64,000 nucleotides of DNA from Zonotrichia leucophrys gambelii. Lineage: Eukaryota > Chordata > Aves > Passeriformes > Passerellidae. The stretch covers positions 6,310,917 through 6,374,916 of the forward strand of contig NC_088188.1 in NCBI RefSeq assembly GCF_028769735.1, read 5' to 3'. The notes beneath the pieces are model-generated. The model was not told the origin of the DNA, did not search any database, and was given only the letters and a program-made list of their open reading frames with translations. How positions within the stretch are numbered: the stretch's first letter is position 1; every line of letters begins with the position of its first letter. Both the position numbers and the translations under genes were made by a program. Below are positions 9,785 through 22,960 of the stretch, piece after piece.

Positions 9785-10682
9785 GTGAGTGAGCACGGGC
9801 GGCTTTCTCCGGGGCAAGGGGCTGAGCTGGAGAACGACTGGTGCTGCTTTTGGGGGCAAACAGCGGCCGCGCTCCGCTCCTGCGGCTCTGACTCGCGTGG
9901 TGACATTGTGGGGAAGCTGCAGGGTGGTCAGGGTGTCACAGAGGGGGAAATACCCCCAGGGAGGTGCTCGGTGGTGTCCGCAGCCACCAAACGCTGCCGG
10001 GTGTGTTTTACCCCCTTCCCTTTTGCCTTGTGGCTCTGGGGTTTGCAGCCTGCTCCAAGTGGTTCCCACTCAACTTTCCAAAAGTTTGGTGTTTCAAGCA
10101 GCTCCGGAAAAGCGCCGAGGCAATTGGAGCTGGCAGCTTTTGAGAATCAGCTCTTTTCTTTGCTGGCTCACAAATACCCAGAGCTGGCAGCGTTGCTTCT
10201 TTATCTTTTTGGCGCACACAATCGCCTGGTGGAGTTTTGCTGGTGTTGACTGTGGCTGGGAGAAACGAGAATTCCCCACTCCCCACTCTGGGGAAATGGG
10301 GAATTAATTGTAGCGAGCCCGAGACCTTTTGCCTTGAAAAATCTGTTTGAGCTGGGCATTAGCTGGGAAGCAACAGGACGGAAAGTTGCTGTGAGCAAAC
10401 AGAAAAGCAAATTAGCATTTAATCTTTTCCTGCTGATAGGTGCTGATAAAAACACCCGAGTGCTCTGGGCGTTTTCAAGGCTCTGGGGTGCGCAGGGCTT
10501 TGAGTTTTCCATGCAAACCTAAAGCAGATCCATCTTCCAGCTCGGGTTTTCTCCCTGGGCTGCTCGGTGTAACCAGTTCTGCCAGCCGGGAAAAGTTGTT
10601 CAGATCTCAGCTGGGCACAGGGAGCTGATTTTTTGCCCTATAGTTTGTCCATAGGACTGCTCCAGTCTGGTTTTCTTGGGAT
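9785..10682 (+). other. LRRC75A: Intron 1, 5' part
   Basis: Starts with the GTGAGT donor. CpG-rich sequence continues to about 9910, then the composition becomes ordinary. No additional exon could be recognised. Confidence 0.6.
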
Positions 10683-11112
10683 TGTTGGGTGCTGTGGTGG
10701 TTCGTTTCTTTGGGATTTTGTGTTGGGTTTGGTGTGTGGTTTTGGTTCTTTGGGATTTGTTTGGGGGGCTGCTGGTGTTTTCTGGTTTTCTTTTGGGATT
10801 TTGTGTTTGGGGTTTTGTGTGGTTTTTGTTCTTGGATTTGTTTGGGTTGCTGCTGGTGGTTTTCTGGTTTTCTTTTGGGATTTTGTGTTTGGGGGTTGCT
10901 GTTGGTGGTTTTCTGGTTTTCTTTTGGGATTTTGTGTTTGGGTTTCGCTGCTAGTGGTTTTCTGGTTTTCTTTTGGGATTTTGTGTTTGGGGTTTGCTGC
11001 TGGTGGTTTTCTGGTTTTCTTTTGGGATTTTGTGTTTGGGGGTTGCTGCTGGTGGTTTTCTGGTTTTCTTTTGGGATTTTGTGTTTGGGGGTTGCTGCTG
11101 GTGTTTTTTTGC
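10683..11112. repeat. 49-bp G/T-rich minisatellite in intron 1
   Basis: About eight to nine tandem copies of a 49-bp unit, for example from 10864 to the next start at 10913. Each contains CTGGTTTTCTTTTGGGATTT and then a TTTGGGGGTTGCTGCTGG-like half. The early copies are degenerate and the last four nearly identical. Frames encoding FWFSFGILCLG-like or FLVFFWDFVFG-like repeats are artefacts. Confidence 0.9.
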
Positions 11113-14100
11113 TGATAGCATTTCATCCCCACACCATTTTCTGGTCCTTTTCAATGAGTGGATGTGTTGTTTGGGGCTTGTCCCCATTCAGCCCATTTCC
11201 ATTTTTCCCTCTGCCCTCCAGGTTTAGGATTATTTTCAGAGCAGCCCAGCTGAGAAATCTGAACTGTGTCGTATGATTTCTGGTTTTTATTATGGAAAAC
11301 TCTCCCCATTTTCAACTTTGGGATAAAATACTTTTCCTGAGAGGAGCGTGCTGCCTCTCTGGGATTTGGGGGTGGAATTCCTTGGGACAGTGACCTCTCC
11401 ATTTGGGATCTGTGGGACCATGGGGGCTGAGTTGGGCAGCAGATCAGAGCCCAAATGTTGCACCCTCTCAGCCACGCCAAATCTTTATCGCTGTCACAGC
11501 CCATTGGAGCTGGCAGAAGGGCAGGTGCTAATTTTAGAGGGTGTTTATCTCAAACACCTCCCCAAAAAATAAATCTTGGGGCCTGCAAAGTGCCAGGAAT
11601 CACTGTCACGTTCTCCCTGGCTCCAGGCTGGTTTTTCTCAGGTCTGTCCTCACTCTCTGTGCAGAATGAGGGAGCTGGCATGTGTCACCATGGATGCCCT
11701 AATGACAAACCTGACCACGGGGGAACCCTCTCATCTCGCTGGAATTTGGGAAGAAAAAGCTAAAAATTAATCTCAAACTGCTGGGGGAAGCAATGAACCT
11801 GTTACAGTCAGGTGCATCTCTGGCACTGAGTGTCTCTGAAGAGCTCTCTCTGATAAAATATATCTTAGAGTGTCAAAACAGAGAACTGTCTGTCCTAGAT
11901 ACCATAATAGACTCCAGGCAGGTTTTTAATGAGGTGATATCAATCCCTGCCTCCAGGGAGGGAGTGTGGGATGCCCCACTGAACAAATCCTGGCTGCTCT
12001 GGAGCTTTCCAGCAGCTGCATTTTGGGAGGGGATGGTTCAGGAGGGCTCCAAGGCACCCCTGGGGTTGTTCCCACTCCAGCTGGAACCTTCCAGAGCTCC
12101 CTTGGAGTGTCTCAGCCTGAAAGGGAGGATTTGGGGGGAAGGAAAGGGCTGGGTGGATGAGCCCAGTGGGGCAGAGACTTTTCCCTGAGCCATTTTTAGG
12201 GTGTCTGTTCTCCATGCAGGTGCTGCTGTAAAACTGGGTGTTTTCCAGCAAAATTGGGGTTTTCCCAGCAAACCCAGTGACCTGGTGCCCAGCTCTCAGC
12301 AGAGATTTTTTGAAATCCCAGGCATTTAGGTCACTGGGAGCCTTTCCACTGACTTGAGCTGGCTTTGAAGGCAGCCCAGCGTGCTGCTGAGGGGTGGCTG
12401 ACAGCATCCCTCCACGATTCCTTTTGGAGCAGGATGAGCCCCTGGCCAGAGCTGAAAATCTTGGTTTTTTGTGCCATAACACCCTGCCCTACCACCCGCT
12501 GAAAGACAAGGTCTGGGGGGCTTTTTTTGCCCCCACAAAAGGTGTGTTTGATAATCAGAGCAGGGCTGCAATCCTGTATACAATCCTGTCATTCCAGTCC
12601 TATCCTTGGCATCAATGTCCACTGTGGCCTTTGCGTTCCACCCATTTATTTGGAATTTATTTAGAATTTATTTAGAATTTCTCATCCTTCTCTCTCCCCT
12701 GAGGTGGCAGCGATGCTGTTTTCCTTACAGGCTCCTGTAAGGATTCATTTGTGTTTCTGGGAATGCCTGGAGGTTGCAAACAACTATAAAATACTGAGAT
12801 ACAAAGTGATTTTTTTGTTGTTGTTGTTGTTTAAAAATATAACAAGCATGAAGAGCAGACAGAGTTTGCTTCCTCAGAGAGGTCAGCAGTGGTCTCTGCT
12901 GTGGAGGCAATTCGATCCCACTGCCTGCCCCCAAAATAACCCTCCTGTTATTGCTGCTGCCAGCAGCCATTCCAAAGGGTTTGTGCTCCTCTGGCACAGC
13001 CAGGCTAATTTAACATCGAGCTCCTGAGGCACAGAACACTCATTTCTTTTTCCTTCTTTCTGCTCTGGAGCCCAAAATTCAAACTCCCCAAATCCCAACT
13101 TTTATATGTGCTCTCCTTGGCCGAGGTGTTTTCCCTCAGGTGCTGCAGGGAGGATGCCTCTGGCATAAATGCAGTGGGAAGACACTGAAATAATTAACAT
13201 TTGCTTTAGGCTGGTGTTGGGGGTTGCCAGAGGCTCGCTGGTCACCTGGAGGGAGCTGCTGGAAGTGATTCCTGCACGGAATAACTTGGAATTTCTCTGC
13301 CATGGAGTGACTTCCCAGGTTTACCTGGCAGCATCTTCTCTGCTTTCCTACAAGGAGATGCTAAAAAATGAATTTATTCAGGGTGTCCAGCACTTGGGAC
13401 AGGAGAACCCACTCTCAAACCCCTCACACCATCCAGCTGGGAGAATTCCAGCTCCATTTTTCCCAGCTGCAGAGCAGGATAGGTTTGAACATTACAGAGC
13501 ATGGCAATTTTATTTTTCCTTTTATTTTCTCCCCCATACTGGTGAGTTTCAGTGGTTAAGGCAGCCAAGCGCCGTCAGTATATTAAATTCTGGGAGTGTC
13601 TCTCCTGCTGGGGAGAGGATTTGTAAAACAAAGCATGTTTTCCTCCTCCTCCCTGCTGCCAGAGGATCGCTTTTCCCAGGCGAGATGGGGAAGCGCTTCC
13701 CAGCCCATTACGTTGCACTCAAGGAATTTGCCATTGGTTACGTGGAGCTTTTGCTGCTCTTCTGGGGCTGGGGGAGAGGGGAGGAGGAAGAGGAGGAGGA
13801 TGAGGAAGAACCCAGCAGATCTGAGCATCATCTGCACAGGGCAGGTGAGCAGCAGTTGCAGGAATTCAGTGGGGAAAGGGAGGAAAGCAAAGCGTGGCAG
13901 TAAATGCCAGGGTGTGCCCAAAGCCAAATGCCAAGGTCCAAGGTGTGGCAGCACTGGCAAGGTGGATTCTGTGCCCTGTGCCAGCCTGGGGTGGGCATTG
14001 CCAGGGTGGGGAGGGCCCCAAAATGGGCAAAAACATCCCCAAAAATCCCATCTGGGGGAAAGGGATTGGAGCAAATGCGCTCTGTGCCCACCAAACATTG

Positions 14101-14134
14101 CAGCCCCTCCTGGCTGGGGCCCTGCCTGGGATCC
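11113..14134 (+). other. LRRC75A: Intron 1 unique sequence, no exon seen
   Basis: Mostly unique noncoding DNA. Simple tracts include a TTG run at about 12813-12833, AATTTATTTAG repeats at about 12651-12680 and a purine tract of GAGGA/GGATGA type at about 13780-13812. The open frames of up to 244 codons show no recognisable domain. Confidence 0.5.
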
Positions 14135-14571
14135 CTGGGGTTTATCCCACAAAACCTTGGGGTTTATCCCACAAAACCTTGGGGTTTATCCCACAAAACC
14201 TTGGGGTTTGTCCCACAAAACCTTGGGGTTCGTCCCACAAAACCTTGAGGGTTACTCCACAAAACCTTGGGGTTTATCCCACAAAACCTTGGGATTTATT
14301 CCACAAAACCTTGAGGGTTATCCCACAAAACTTTGGGGTTCGTCCCACAAAACCTTGGGGTTTGTCCCACAAAACCTTGGGGTTTGTCCCACAAAACCTT
14401 GGGGTTTATCCCACAAAACCTTGGGGTTTATCCCACAAAACCTTGAGGGTTTATCCCACAAAACCTTGGGGTTTATCCCACAAAACCTTGGGGTTTATCC
14501 CACAAAACCTTGGGGTTCATCCCACATAATTTTGAGGTTTACCCCACAAAACCTTGAGTTTATCCCACAAA
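14135..14571. repeat. 22-bp minisatellite, about 20 copies
   Basis: Tandem 22-bp units containing TTGGGGTTTATCCCACAAAA and then CC, with variants TTTGTCCC, TTCGTCCC and TTGAGGGTTA. Some units are 21 or 23 bp. The + frames with GLSHKTLGFIPQN-like repeats are artefacts. Confidence 0.95.
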
Positions 14572-17500
14572 CAGCCCCTGCTGTGGGTGCAGCTGTGCCC
14601 CTGCCCCATCCCAAGGGGATTTTCCAGCCAGAGGTTGTGGGGAATGAGACATGACCTGAGCAGCCTGGGAACTGTGTGGCACAGGGATGCTTAATTAATT
14701 AATTAATAATTAATATCTTCATTGTAAAAGGGGCTTGACTGGATAATAAAACACCAAAAAAAAAAAAAAGAAAATACTGATAGGGACAGCTCACTTTGGG
14801 CTCCTGTGACTTCCTCCTTGAGACACAAGAGAGGGAAAAATGAAAATCTTTGTGGCTGGGCTCAGTGCTTGCCCCTGGCCCTCTGCTCCCCAGCCATGGG
14901 CAGCATTCCCATGGAAGCCCCAGGAATGCTGGAGCAGTTTCCCCAAAAATGAGGCCTGGTCCCTTCTCCTGCGTGCTCAGAGCACCAGAGGTGACCCAGC
15001 CTGGGCTCTCTGGGGGTCTCTGGGCTCCTCCCAGCCTGTGGCTGCCAGCTGAGGGCAGGGATGAGGAATTTTGCAGGATTTTGGTTGTTTTTCCCCAATT
15101 GGGAGCTGCTGGGGCTGAGGGAGGGCCCTGCAGCAGGGCCCCAGAGGGTGGAAGTTGGGTAACCCTGCTCTGAGCGGGGTGGCTTTGGGATGAACCCTCA
15201 TTTCCTCTGCCTCAAACTGCTGCTGAAACCCCACCAGGGCTCCCCACACACAGTGCCTTTTAACCCTTGGGCTGCTGGAGGCACTGACAGCAAATATCTC
15301 TGAGATTTGGGATGTTTCCTGCCCCAAAAAACAGCTTCTGGTGCAAGATGCTCCCTCTCTTTGCCTCTTCCCATCCTTCAGTGGGATTTGCAGGTGGATG
15401 TGCAGGCACAGGATTGGATTTAATGATTAATGAACCCCCTGGAAGGTGCCTGCTGCTGCTCCTGCTGGGGGAAATGTGGTTTTGGGGGGAGAGGAAGGCT
15501 GGGATGTGATAGAAAGTGAGGGCTGGGCTGGGCTGTGGGCACCTGAACTGAGCATCAGGCCCTGCCTGTGCCCTCATGCAGACACAAACCTCCAAGCTGG
15601 CACCAGTTAATGCTTGTTGTCCCCCCCAGCCCCTGTTCAGCACTTTCTCTGCTTATATAATAGCAGGAATGTGTTTTTCCCCACCCCAGGCTCTGCTTTT
15701 TTCACACCTGATATGAAATGCAGCAGCTGGGGGCTGCAGACAGCCTGGCACACACCTTTTTTCCCCCTCTATTTTCCTTTTGATCCTGTTTCAGGCTGTG
15801 AAAGGCCCGAGTGTGAGGCTGCCTGCTCTCCCTGGCAGTGTGGGTGTGTGGGCACAGCCTCCTGCACATCCCTGGCCTGTGTGGGGGCAGCAATGGGGCT
15901 GGTGCACCTGAAATTCAGTGTTTTGGAGCTTCACTTGGGGGATTTGTGGCTGTGGCCTTCTCTTAGCTAAGGGAGGTGGTTATATATTAATATTCATTTC
16001 ATTCTCCTATACAAGCAATCTGGAATTTTTTTAGTATTCAACATCTTCAGGTCCTGGCCAAATGCCTGATGTGATTTAATGCCTGATTCCATTTCTCTTT
16101 CTCTGTGTCTGTGTGTGTCTCAGCCTCCTTCTCCTTCAAATTTTGGAGAAAAGATCACTGCATGGCAAATTTAATCTTGCCTCTAAAAGGAAAAGCAAAT
16201 TGTCCATTCCATTCCTCTCCAGGCCCAAGGTTTTAGCCCCAATTACTCCTGGCTCTGACCCTGCTGCTGGAGAGCAGGAGCTGCTTGGAGCTTTCCAGCG
16301 TTCTCAGATCTTTTCAGGACTCTTTATCTTTCAGATTTGGTGTCTTTCAAAGTCAGAGGCTCTTCCTTTGTGAGAGCTTTGAGCTCTGGGCAGGCAGCAG
16401 AGCCCAGGGCAGGGAGCTGCCTTTGCCTCATGCCTTTGGGTATCTCCGTGGATATTTCACTCCTCTTTATATCACAATAATCTCCCCAGAGCCCTGCCTG
16501 TCCTGCTTTGCAGAGCAGCACTCGGGTCTGATGTTGATGGGGGAATTTCTTTACGAGATGTTTCCAAAGTGCTTGTTGGAAAACCATGGAGGTTTTCCTC
16601 GAGGTCTGCTCCTGCCCAGCCCTGGCTCCTGCTGCTTTCAGTCCCTGGATGTCCCCTTGGCTGTGGGATTGCTTTCTGAGCAGCTTCCCAGCCCAGCTCC
16701 TGCTCCCCCTGCTGCTGCCCATTCCCAGCAGTGCTCAGGGGCTGCATTTGGGGGAGATTTCAGCAAGGCAGCAAAGTTAATTCCAGTTGTGTGGGAATGA
16801 AGGGTGGTTCAGTAAAGGAGAGGCTGAGGGGGGGCAGGAGGAAGGAGAGCCAGCCTGGAGCAGGAGCAGGGTTTGGGTTTTTTTTTGGAGGATGGGGATT
16901 TGTGTGCTGGGTTTTTCAGCTCCTTGCTCTCTGTTTAGGCACAGAAAGTGAGGAAATGGGTGCTGGGGACAGGAGCTGCAGTTCTGAGGGAGCTGCAGCT
17001 CTGTTTCCTACCCTCAGCATGCAGAGAACCTTGAATTGAGCAAGCTCTGTCTTTCCCTTCCTCCCACCCCAAGGATAAACTTGGAAAACAGAAACCAAAC
17101 CCTCCTTGGGCAGTTCCTGTGCCTTCCCCTCTCCTTGTGCAGAGATTCCCTGGTGTCAGAGCACAGGGCTGTGTGCCAGGAGCCCCAGTTTCCATGGCTG
17201 GGAAATTCTCTTTTCCTGTCGCAGGGGATGAGCCCTCTCTGGGCTGGGAGCAGATCATTCCTGCCTTGTCCTGCAGGGCTGTTCCTGCCCAAGGCCAGGA
17301 TCTTGGCACTGCACTGAAATCCCAGCAGGAAAAAAGCAAAAGCTGCTGAGGAAGGAGAGCAGATTTTGGTGGGAAATGGTTGTTTTGGCCAGGGATGTGC
17401 TGAGGGTTTTTCATGGGACATCTCTGTCCCCATTCCCACCCTGCTGGGGCTGCTTTGGGATTTGGGGCATCTCCAGCCTCAATCAAAGTGGGATTCAGGA

Positions 17501-19131
17501 GCTGGGGGGGTTTAGACCTCAATAAAAAAACCCAATTCCCTGCACAGGGATGAACTGAAGCTGCTGCAGCCTCTGCCCCAGGTTTGGTTGGTGTTGAACA
17601 AACCCCAGCTCCTGGTTCAGCCTGAGCTCCCCAAAATCAGGGCAGAGCAGCCCAAATCTCTGCAAAACCAGCACTCAAACCTCACCAAACAGCCCCAAAG
17701 CCTTGCTTCATCCCAAACCCCTCCATTTATTTCCATTTGGATACAGCTCTCCCCTTTCCAGAAAGGATTTGGGGAAAATCTTGCTCCCAAATATCTCTGT
17801 GAGCTTCCTGGGCTTGCAGAGAAACAATTTGGGATGAGAGTGTGAATGATCTACACCCATGATTTACATCCAGCCAAAATCATGCAGGAGTGGATTAAAT
17901 CTTGATTTAAGCAGCCTTTTTTGTGTGTATGTGGGTTTTTTGGGGTTTTTTTGGGGGGTTTTTTGGGTTTTTTTGTGTGTGTGTGTGGTTAGGATTTTTT
18001 TGGGGGTGATTCTATAAGAAAGAGGATGTTTTCCTGTTTGGTTGTAAAAAGCTGCTGCTGCTTGGGTGTAATTGGATACTTCCTTTTCTGAGGAAGGAGC
18101 CTGGTGGATCTGGGGACATTTATTGAGGCAGCTGTGTGGCTGGGTGAGGAGTTTTGTGTGGTTTTATTCCGGTGGGAAATGGTGAATTTGGGGTTTGCAG
18201 GGTTGATTGATCCTTTTGTGTTTCTGACTCGAGTTACAGGGAAATGAAAGCAAGTTTAAAGAGCACAAAAGTGGTTTTAAATGTTTTTTTTTTGATCAGT
18301 TAATACACCCAAAATATGCTGGATAGGAAAGCAGACAAAGTAAATGTCTCCAAATAGATTTTGCATTTAAAACAGGTTGATTCATTAAGTGGAGTGTTAA
18401 TTGTGCATATGAATTACACTTCTGGTCACCATAATTACAGAGCTTGGTCTCTCAGGTTGAAGTTTTACTTGCAGATTGGAAAATGTGCATTTCTCCTTTG
18501 TACTCCTGATTTTTTCATTGAGTTGCTGCAATTCAGTGTTAAACTGGACTAAGTGAATGAAAACCCTTGAAATTGGAACAGAACCTTAAGATCATGGAGT
18601 GAAACATTTGAATTAATTGAAATTAAGATGTTTTCTTTGTCCAAACTCTCCCCAAAGCTGTGTTTGCACTTTTTGCTGGTTGTTTTCATCACTGACTTCC
18701 CTGAAATCATTGGCAGCCATGTCCTGCCTACCTGGGCTAACAGGAGTTTAAAATTTGTTTAAAATTAAATTTTTTTTTTCAATTTTAAAATTAAAACCTG
18801 GCCAGAGGTTGGCATCAAATTGCTGGTTTGAAATCTGGGTGGTTTAAAGTATTCGATGTTTGAAGCTACTTTATACAGCAGCATTAATTGAATTTTAATA
18901 TCATTGAATTGAATCCTTGGGCAGCTCAGTCATTAATTCTTCCTCAGCAAGTTTGGGCATTTCCTGGTGACTTTGATGAGCCCAAATCCTTTATTTTTGG
19001 GTTTCTCTGGAGAGACTGAGCCAGCTGGGAGGATCCCACCTCCAGTTTGGAGGCTCATGCCAAGGTGGATCCTCAAAGGAGCCTCCAAATTCCCTGGTGC
19101 CAGACAGGGAGGGAAGGAGCTGTGAAAGCCC
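14572..19131 (+). other. LRRC75A: Intron 1 unique sequence, no exon seen
   Basis: Noncoding DNA with several simple tracts. A TTAA repeat lies at about 14690-14715. An A run at about 14756-14770 is preceded 10-15 bases earlier by AATAAA. A G/T homopolymer-rich stretch lies at about 17925-18005. T- and A-rich runs occur near 18284 and 18767. Open frames of up to about 195 codons have no recognisable content. Confidence 0.5.
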
Positions 19132-19337
19132 TCAAGAGAGATTTTTACCTTCAAGAGAGATTTTTACCTTCAAGAGAGATTTTTACCTTCAAGAGAGATT
19201 TTTACCTTCAAGACAGATTTTACCTTCAAGAGAGATTTTACCTTCAAGAGAGATTTTACCTTCAAGAGAGATTTTTACCTTCAAGAGAGATTTTTACCTT
19301 CAAGAGAGATTTTACCTTCAAGAAAGATTTTACCTTC
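19132..19337. repeat. 18/19-bp minisatellite, about 11 copies
   Basis: Tandem TTCAAGAGAGATTTTTACC units, with an 18-bp form lacking one T. The copies are nearly identical, suggesting a young expansion. Confidence 0.95.
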
Positions 19338-19954
19338 CAACCTTCTTCAAATATCAAATAGCAAATCCCAGCCCTGCTCTGCCTGATGGTTCCAAATCTG
19401 ATGCTGCAAATAAAACCACACAAGCGTGGCAGAAATCATGGGAAAAGCTTCATTTCTTCCCTCCATCCCCAAAACTGACTTTCCTTTGTTGCTATGAGGT
19501 TCCCAGCTCCCTGTGGTGTGGGCACAGCACTGATTGAGTCTCAGGATGGGAAATCAGAGACTTTGGAGCCAGCCTGCAATAAATGAGGGAAATTTGCCCT
19601 TCTGATGGTCTCCTCCATTCCCTTGCCCGTTTTTCTGAGGTGTTTTGAGAGGAAAGCCTCCTCTCAGCAGCTCCAAAATGGATGTTTTATTGTGTGTGTG
19701 CCATTGCCAGGCTGTTTCATGGGCTCAGAGTGCCTGGCCAGCTCTGCTGGGCTGGGTGTGCTGGATTTGGGGGAATTCAGAGCATCCAGCAGGTGTGGAG
19801 CTGAGTTTGGGACTTCTGCTTTTCATCCCCTCTCTGGATTGGAGCTGGAACTCTTCACCAAAACCACAGAGTGTCACCAGTGTGGGGGTTCAGAGAGGCT
19901 TCAGGCTGGCAGAGGGGAGGTGTGGGTGGGATGTTGGGCAGGAATTGCTCCCTG
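19338..19954 (+). other. LRRC75A: Intron 1 unique sequence
   Basis: No exon or repeat recognised between the 19-bp array and the CR1 fragment. The 224-codon + frame starting at 19645 runs into CR1 sequence and has no recognisable domain. Confidence 0.5.
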
Positions 19955-20127
19955 GCAGGGTGGGCAGGCCCTGGCACAGGTGCCCACAGCAGCTCTGGCT
20001 GTTCCATCCCTGGCAGTGCCCAAGGCCAGGCTGGAGCTCTCTGCTCTATGGAAGGTGCCCCTGCCCATGGCAGAGGAGTGGGAATGAGATGAGCTTTAAG
20101 GTCCCTTCCAACCCAAAGTCTTTGCAC
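19955..20127 (+). mobile_element. CR1 LINE 3' fragment, plus orientation
   Basis: The sequence follows the CR1 3' consensus: a GGGTGGGCAGGCCCTGGCAC block, then CCATCCCTGGCAGTGCCCAA, a GGAAGGTGCCCCTGCCCATG block, and AAGGTCCCTTCCAACCCAAA near 20100-20119. This is the end of the reverse-transcriptase reading frame plus the 3' untranslated part. CR1 is the dominant LINE of birds and usually occurs as such 5'-truncated copies. No target duplication is expected. Confidence 0.8.
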
Positions 20128-20803
20128 AGATTTGTGGATTTGGGAAGGGGAAATGTGTCTCAGCTGGATGTGCACAAATCTGCTCTCCAGCATCTCCTTT
20201 CTCAGTATAAAAATCCTTTCCATGGCATTCTTCTCTCCTGCCTTGCTGCTTTAGAACAAAGGTGGCAGCAGCCCCAGGAGCTGCCAGGACTCCAGGTTTG
20301 CCTGGATTTTAGGATGTGAGCATCCCTGTAAGGCCCTGGGTACCTCATAAACAACACCCAGGGGCTGTGGGTGTGCAGCATCCAGGCCTTGCTCCTGCGT
20401 GGGGAGCAGCTGCTGGGGCTGTGCCACTTCCAGGCAGGAATTCCTGGCATTTCTTGGCAGGGGAAAACGTCCCAAAGCTGACTTGCCATCCATGGCAGTG
20501 GTCATTCCGTGGAAAGGCTGAACTGTAGAACAGGAGCAGCTTTGGGGCTTCCCCTGAGCTCTGCATGCACACCTTGGTTTCCTCTCTGGTTTCCTTCCCA
20601 CCCCGTTGGTGTCCAGAGGAGGAGGATGGAGATTCTGGCAATGGTGCAGGTGACAGGGCAAGGTTTGGCTGTGATAAACTTCTCCATCCTATTTTAGATG
20701 TAAAGCAGTTCTCAGATGGGATGAACTCCCTGAAACGGGGTGAGGAATCTCTGCTTGGGGTGCTTTCATCTCTTGCCCATCAGCTGCTGTTCTCCACCAA
20801 CAC
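20128..20803 (+). other. LRRC75A: Intron 1 unique sequence
   Basis: Unique noncoding DNA with no recognisable exon. Confidence 0.5.
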
Positions 20804-20998
20804 AAAGAAAATTCATCAGCCAAACTCCTCTACTGAAAGAAAATTCATCAGCCAAACTCCTCTCCTGAAAGAAAATTCATCAGCCAAACTCCTCTCCTGA
20901 AAGAAAATTCATCAGCCAAACTCCTCTCCTGAAAGAAAATTCATCAGCCAAACTCTTCTCCTGAAAGAAAATAAATCAGCCAAACTCTTCTCCTGAAA
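20804..20998. repeat. 32-bp minisatellite, about 6 copies
   Basis: Tandem units containing AAAGAAAATTCATCAGCCAA followed by ACTCCTCTCCTG. The copies differ at only a few bases, and the last ones have CTCTTCTCC or AAATAAATC. Confidence 0.95.
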
Positions 20999-22960
20999 TA
21001 TCATTTTTTTAAAAAGACCTTTTAGTTTTGCCTCATCGCATAAATCAACTTTACTTTCCACGAGGACCTGTGTTTGTTTGTGTGCCCTCCCTTTGGAAGA
21101 GGGCAAAAATCCAGGAGCCTGGAATATTCCCAAAGGCAGGGGCAGAGTGCCATTCCCACAGGCTGAGATCATCCCACTGATTGGGAATGACATTGTGCAA
21201 AATCCTGGTGGGACCCAGAGCTGACCAAACTCCTCTGGCTGTTCCAGCTCTGACTGAGCCATCCCAGAACCTGCAGGGAAATGCTGGAATCCCCATCCAT
21301 GGAGGGGTTTATGGGATGTGGGGACACGGTTTTGTGGTGGGTTAGTGGTCAGATTTGAGCTTTTCCACCCTAAATAATTCCAGGATTCTCTATCAGGGAA
21401 AAGCTTCTCTGCTCCTCGTTTTTCAGAGGGAATGGAGGAGCAGAAGGGCTGAGCATCCCTCTGGCAAAGGGAATTCCCAAGAACAGGAATGAAGTGCACA
21501 GAAGTGGCAGGGCTTGGGAGCAGCTGCTCCTTATCTCTTCCTGAGCAGGCACATCAGGGAAGATAAAGCAAAAAGGGAAAAGATAACACAGATTGAGTCA
21601 GCCTGCCTCTCAGAGGGAGCTTTTTCCAACCTATTTACTTGTCACTGGTGATTTTAGCTCAGCCTGTGGGTCTTCAGAGAAAATCAAGGGTTTTTTAATT
21701 CCTGTTTCATGCCTTGCAAAAGGGAATCTTTCTTCCAGCCATGAATTTCTGGCATTTCTTGGCACTGGGGGAAGGTCCCAAGGGCGGGTTTGGTGTCACT
21801 GTGTGCTAAATGTCACCCCACATCTGTGTGTGTGAGGCTGGAGGTGTCTGATCCACCACCCACCAGTGGCTCCTCCACTTTCAAACCAGCTCAGGGCCTG
21901 TGTTAGTCATGTTTTAATGATATTGGAATCAGCTGCTCGTGGCTGTGTGAGGAATTCCAGCCCAGGGCTGGGGATGGAGCAGGGAAGGGGAGGCTCAGCA
22001 CAATGAGCTCATCCTGCCTTTCCTCCTGCTCAGCTCATCGGGTTTCAGGATTATTCAGTGGTTGGAGCTGGGAAACGAGATTGAGGATTTGCTGCCATGT
22101 CCTGAAACTTTCTGGGGTTCCTCTTCCTCTGCTGTGAACTTCAGGAGGAGCTGCTGGTGTGGAAAATATCAGTGCTGGCTGCTTTGGAGTTGGAAAATCA
22201 GTGTTTTGGGCTTGCAACGGCAGCACTGGGAGCAGGAGCTGCGAGACTTTGTTGTGGCACTGTGAGAATGTCCTGTGGCTTCCATTGGATCCAGTTGAGT
22301 GCCCCAGGAAGGCTCAGGGAAGCAGGAGGGATTAGCAGGGTGCTCTGTTACCCCTGGCATCCCAGGCTTCTCCCTGGGGACGCTTCTGGGCTGGTGACAC
22401 ATTGTAGGGAACATCCCAGGCCATGGAGACAGGGATGCTTGGCTGATGTTGCTGCTCTGGAGCTGCTCCCTGCCTTGTTCTGGGGGTATTTTGGTGCTCA
22501 CCCCCACCAAAACTGTTCACAGCTAGCTTAGCTTGTAATTGCTCCAAGTTATGTATTTTTATACCAGGCAAATTTTGTTTCTAGAGTTTATTCATTAAAC
22601 TTTGCTAGCTATATTCAAGCTGTAAGCAAAGTGTGTTTTTAAAAAAAAAAACTCAAGTGACACAGTGTATTTTTGCAGGAATGAGGGAGAACCATGGAAC
22701 AGGTATTTTTTAAAGGATGCATGATAGGAAGAAGGCTGCTTTCAACTGCTTATATCAGACATATTTCAGTGCATTTGTCATTGGCAAATGCCTTAAAATA
22801 TGGGCTGGGGAGAAGCCCCAGATGGAAGGAAACTCCCAATCCTGAGCTCTGCACAGCAGCTGTGACTCAGCAGTGGGAGCAGCAGCTCTGCCATGGATCC
22901 TCTGCTGCAAAGGGAGCTCCAGGCGAGGTTTCCATCACCCAGCCCTGGCTCCTTCTCCTC
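20999..22960 (+). other. LRRC75A: Intron 1 unique sequence
   Basis: Unique noncoding DNA. The stretch at about 22525-22680 is AT-rich and ends in an A run near 22642. No exon could be supported. Confidence 0.5.

Noticed and set aside
8530..10069. Minus-strand ORFs of 458 and 495 codons antisense to LRRC75A exon 1
   Set aside because: They lie over the CpG island, where stop codons are rare. Composition is Arg/Pro/Gly/Ala-rich without any domain, and they overlap the real exon.
14690..14771. AATAAA followed by an A run, resembling a processed-transcript end
   Set aside because: The upstream sequence is a TTAA repeat and minisatellite with no reading frame or target duplication, so a homopolymer is the simpler reading.
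18545..18607. Possible CR1 3' fragment (GAACCTTAAGATCATGGAGT)
   Set aside because: Only about 30 bases resemble the CR1 end, with no supporting neighbouring blocks.
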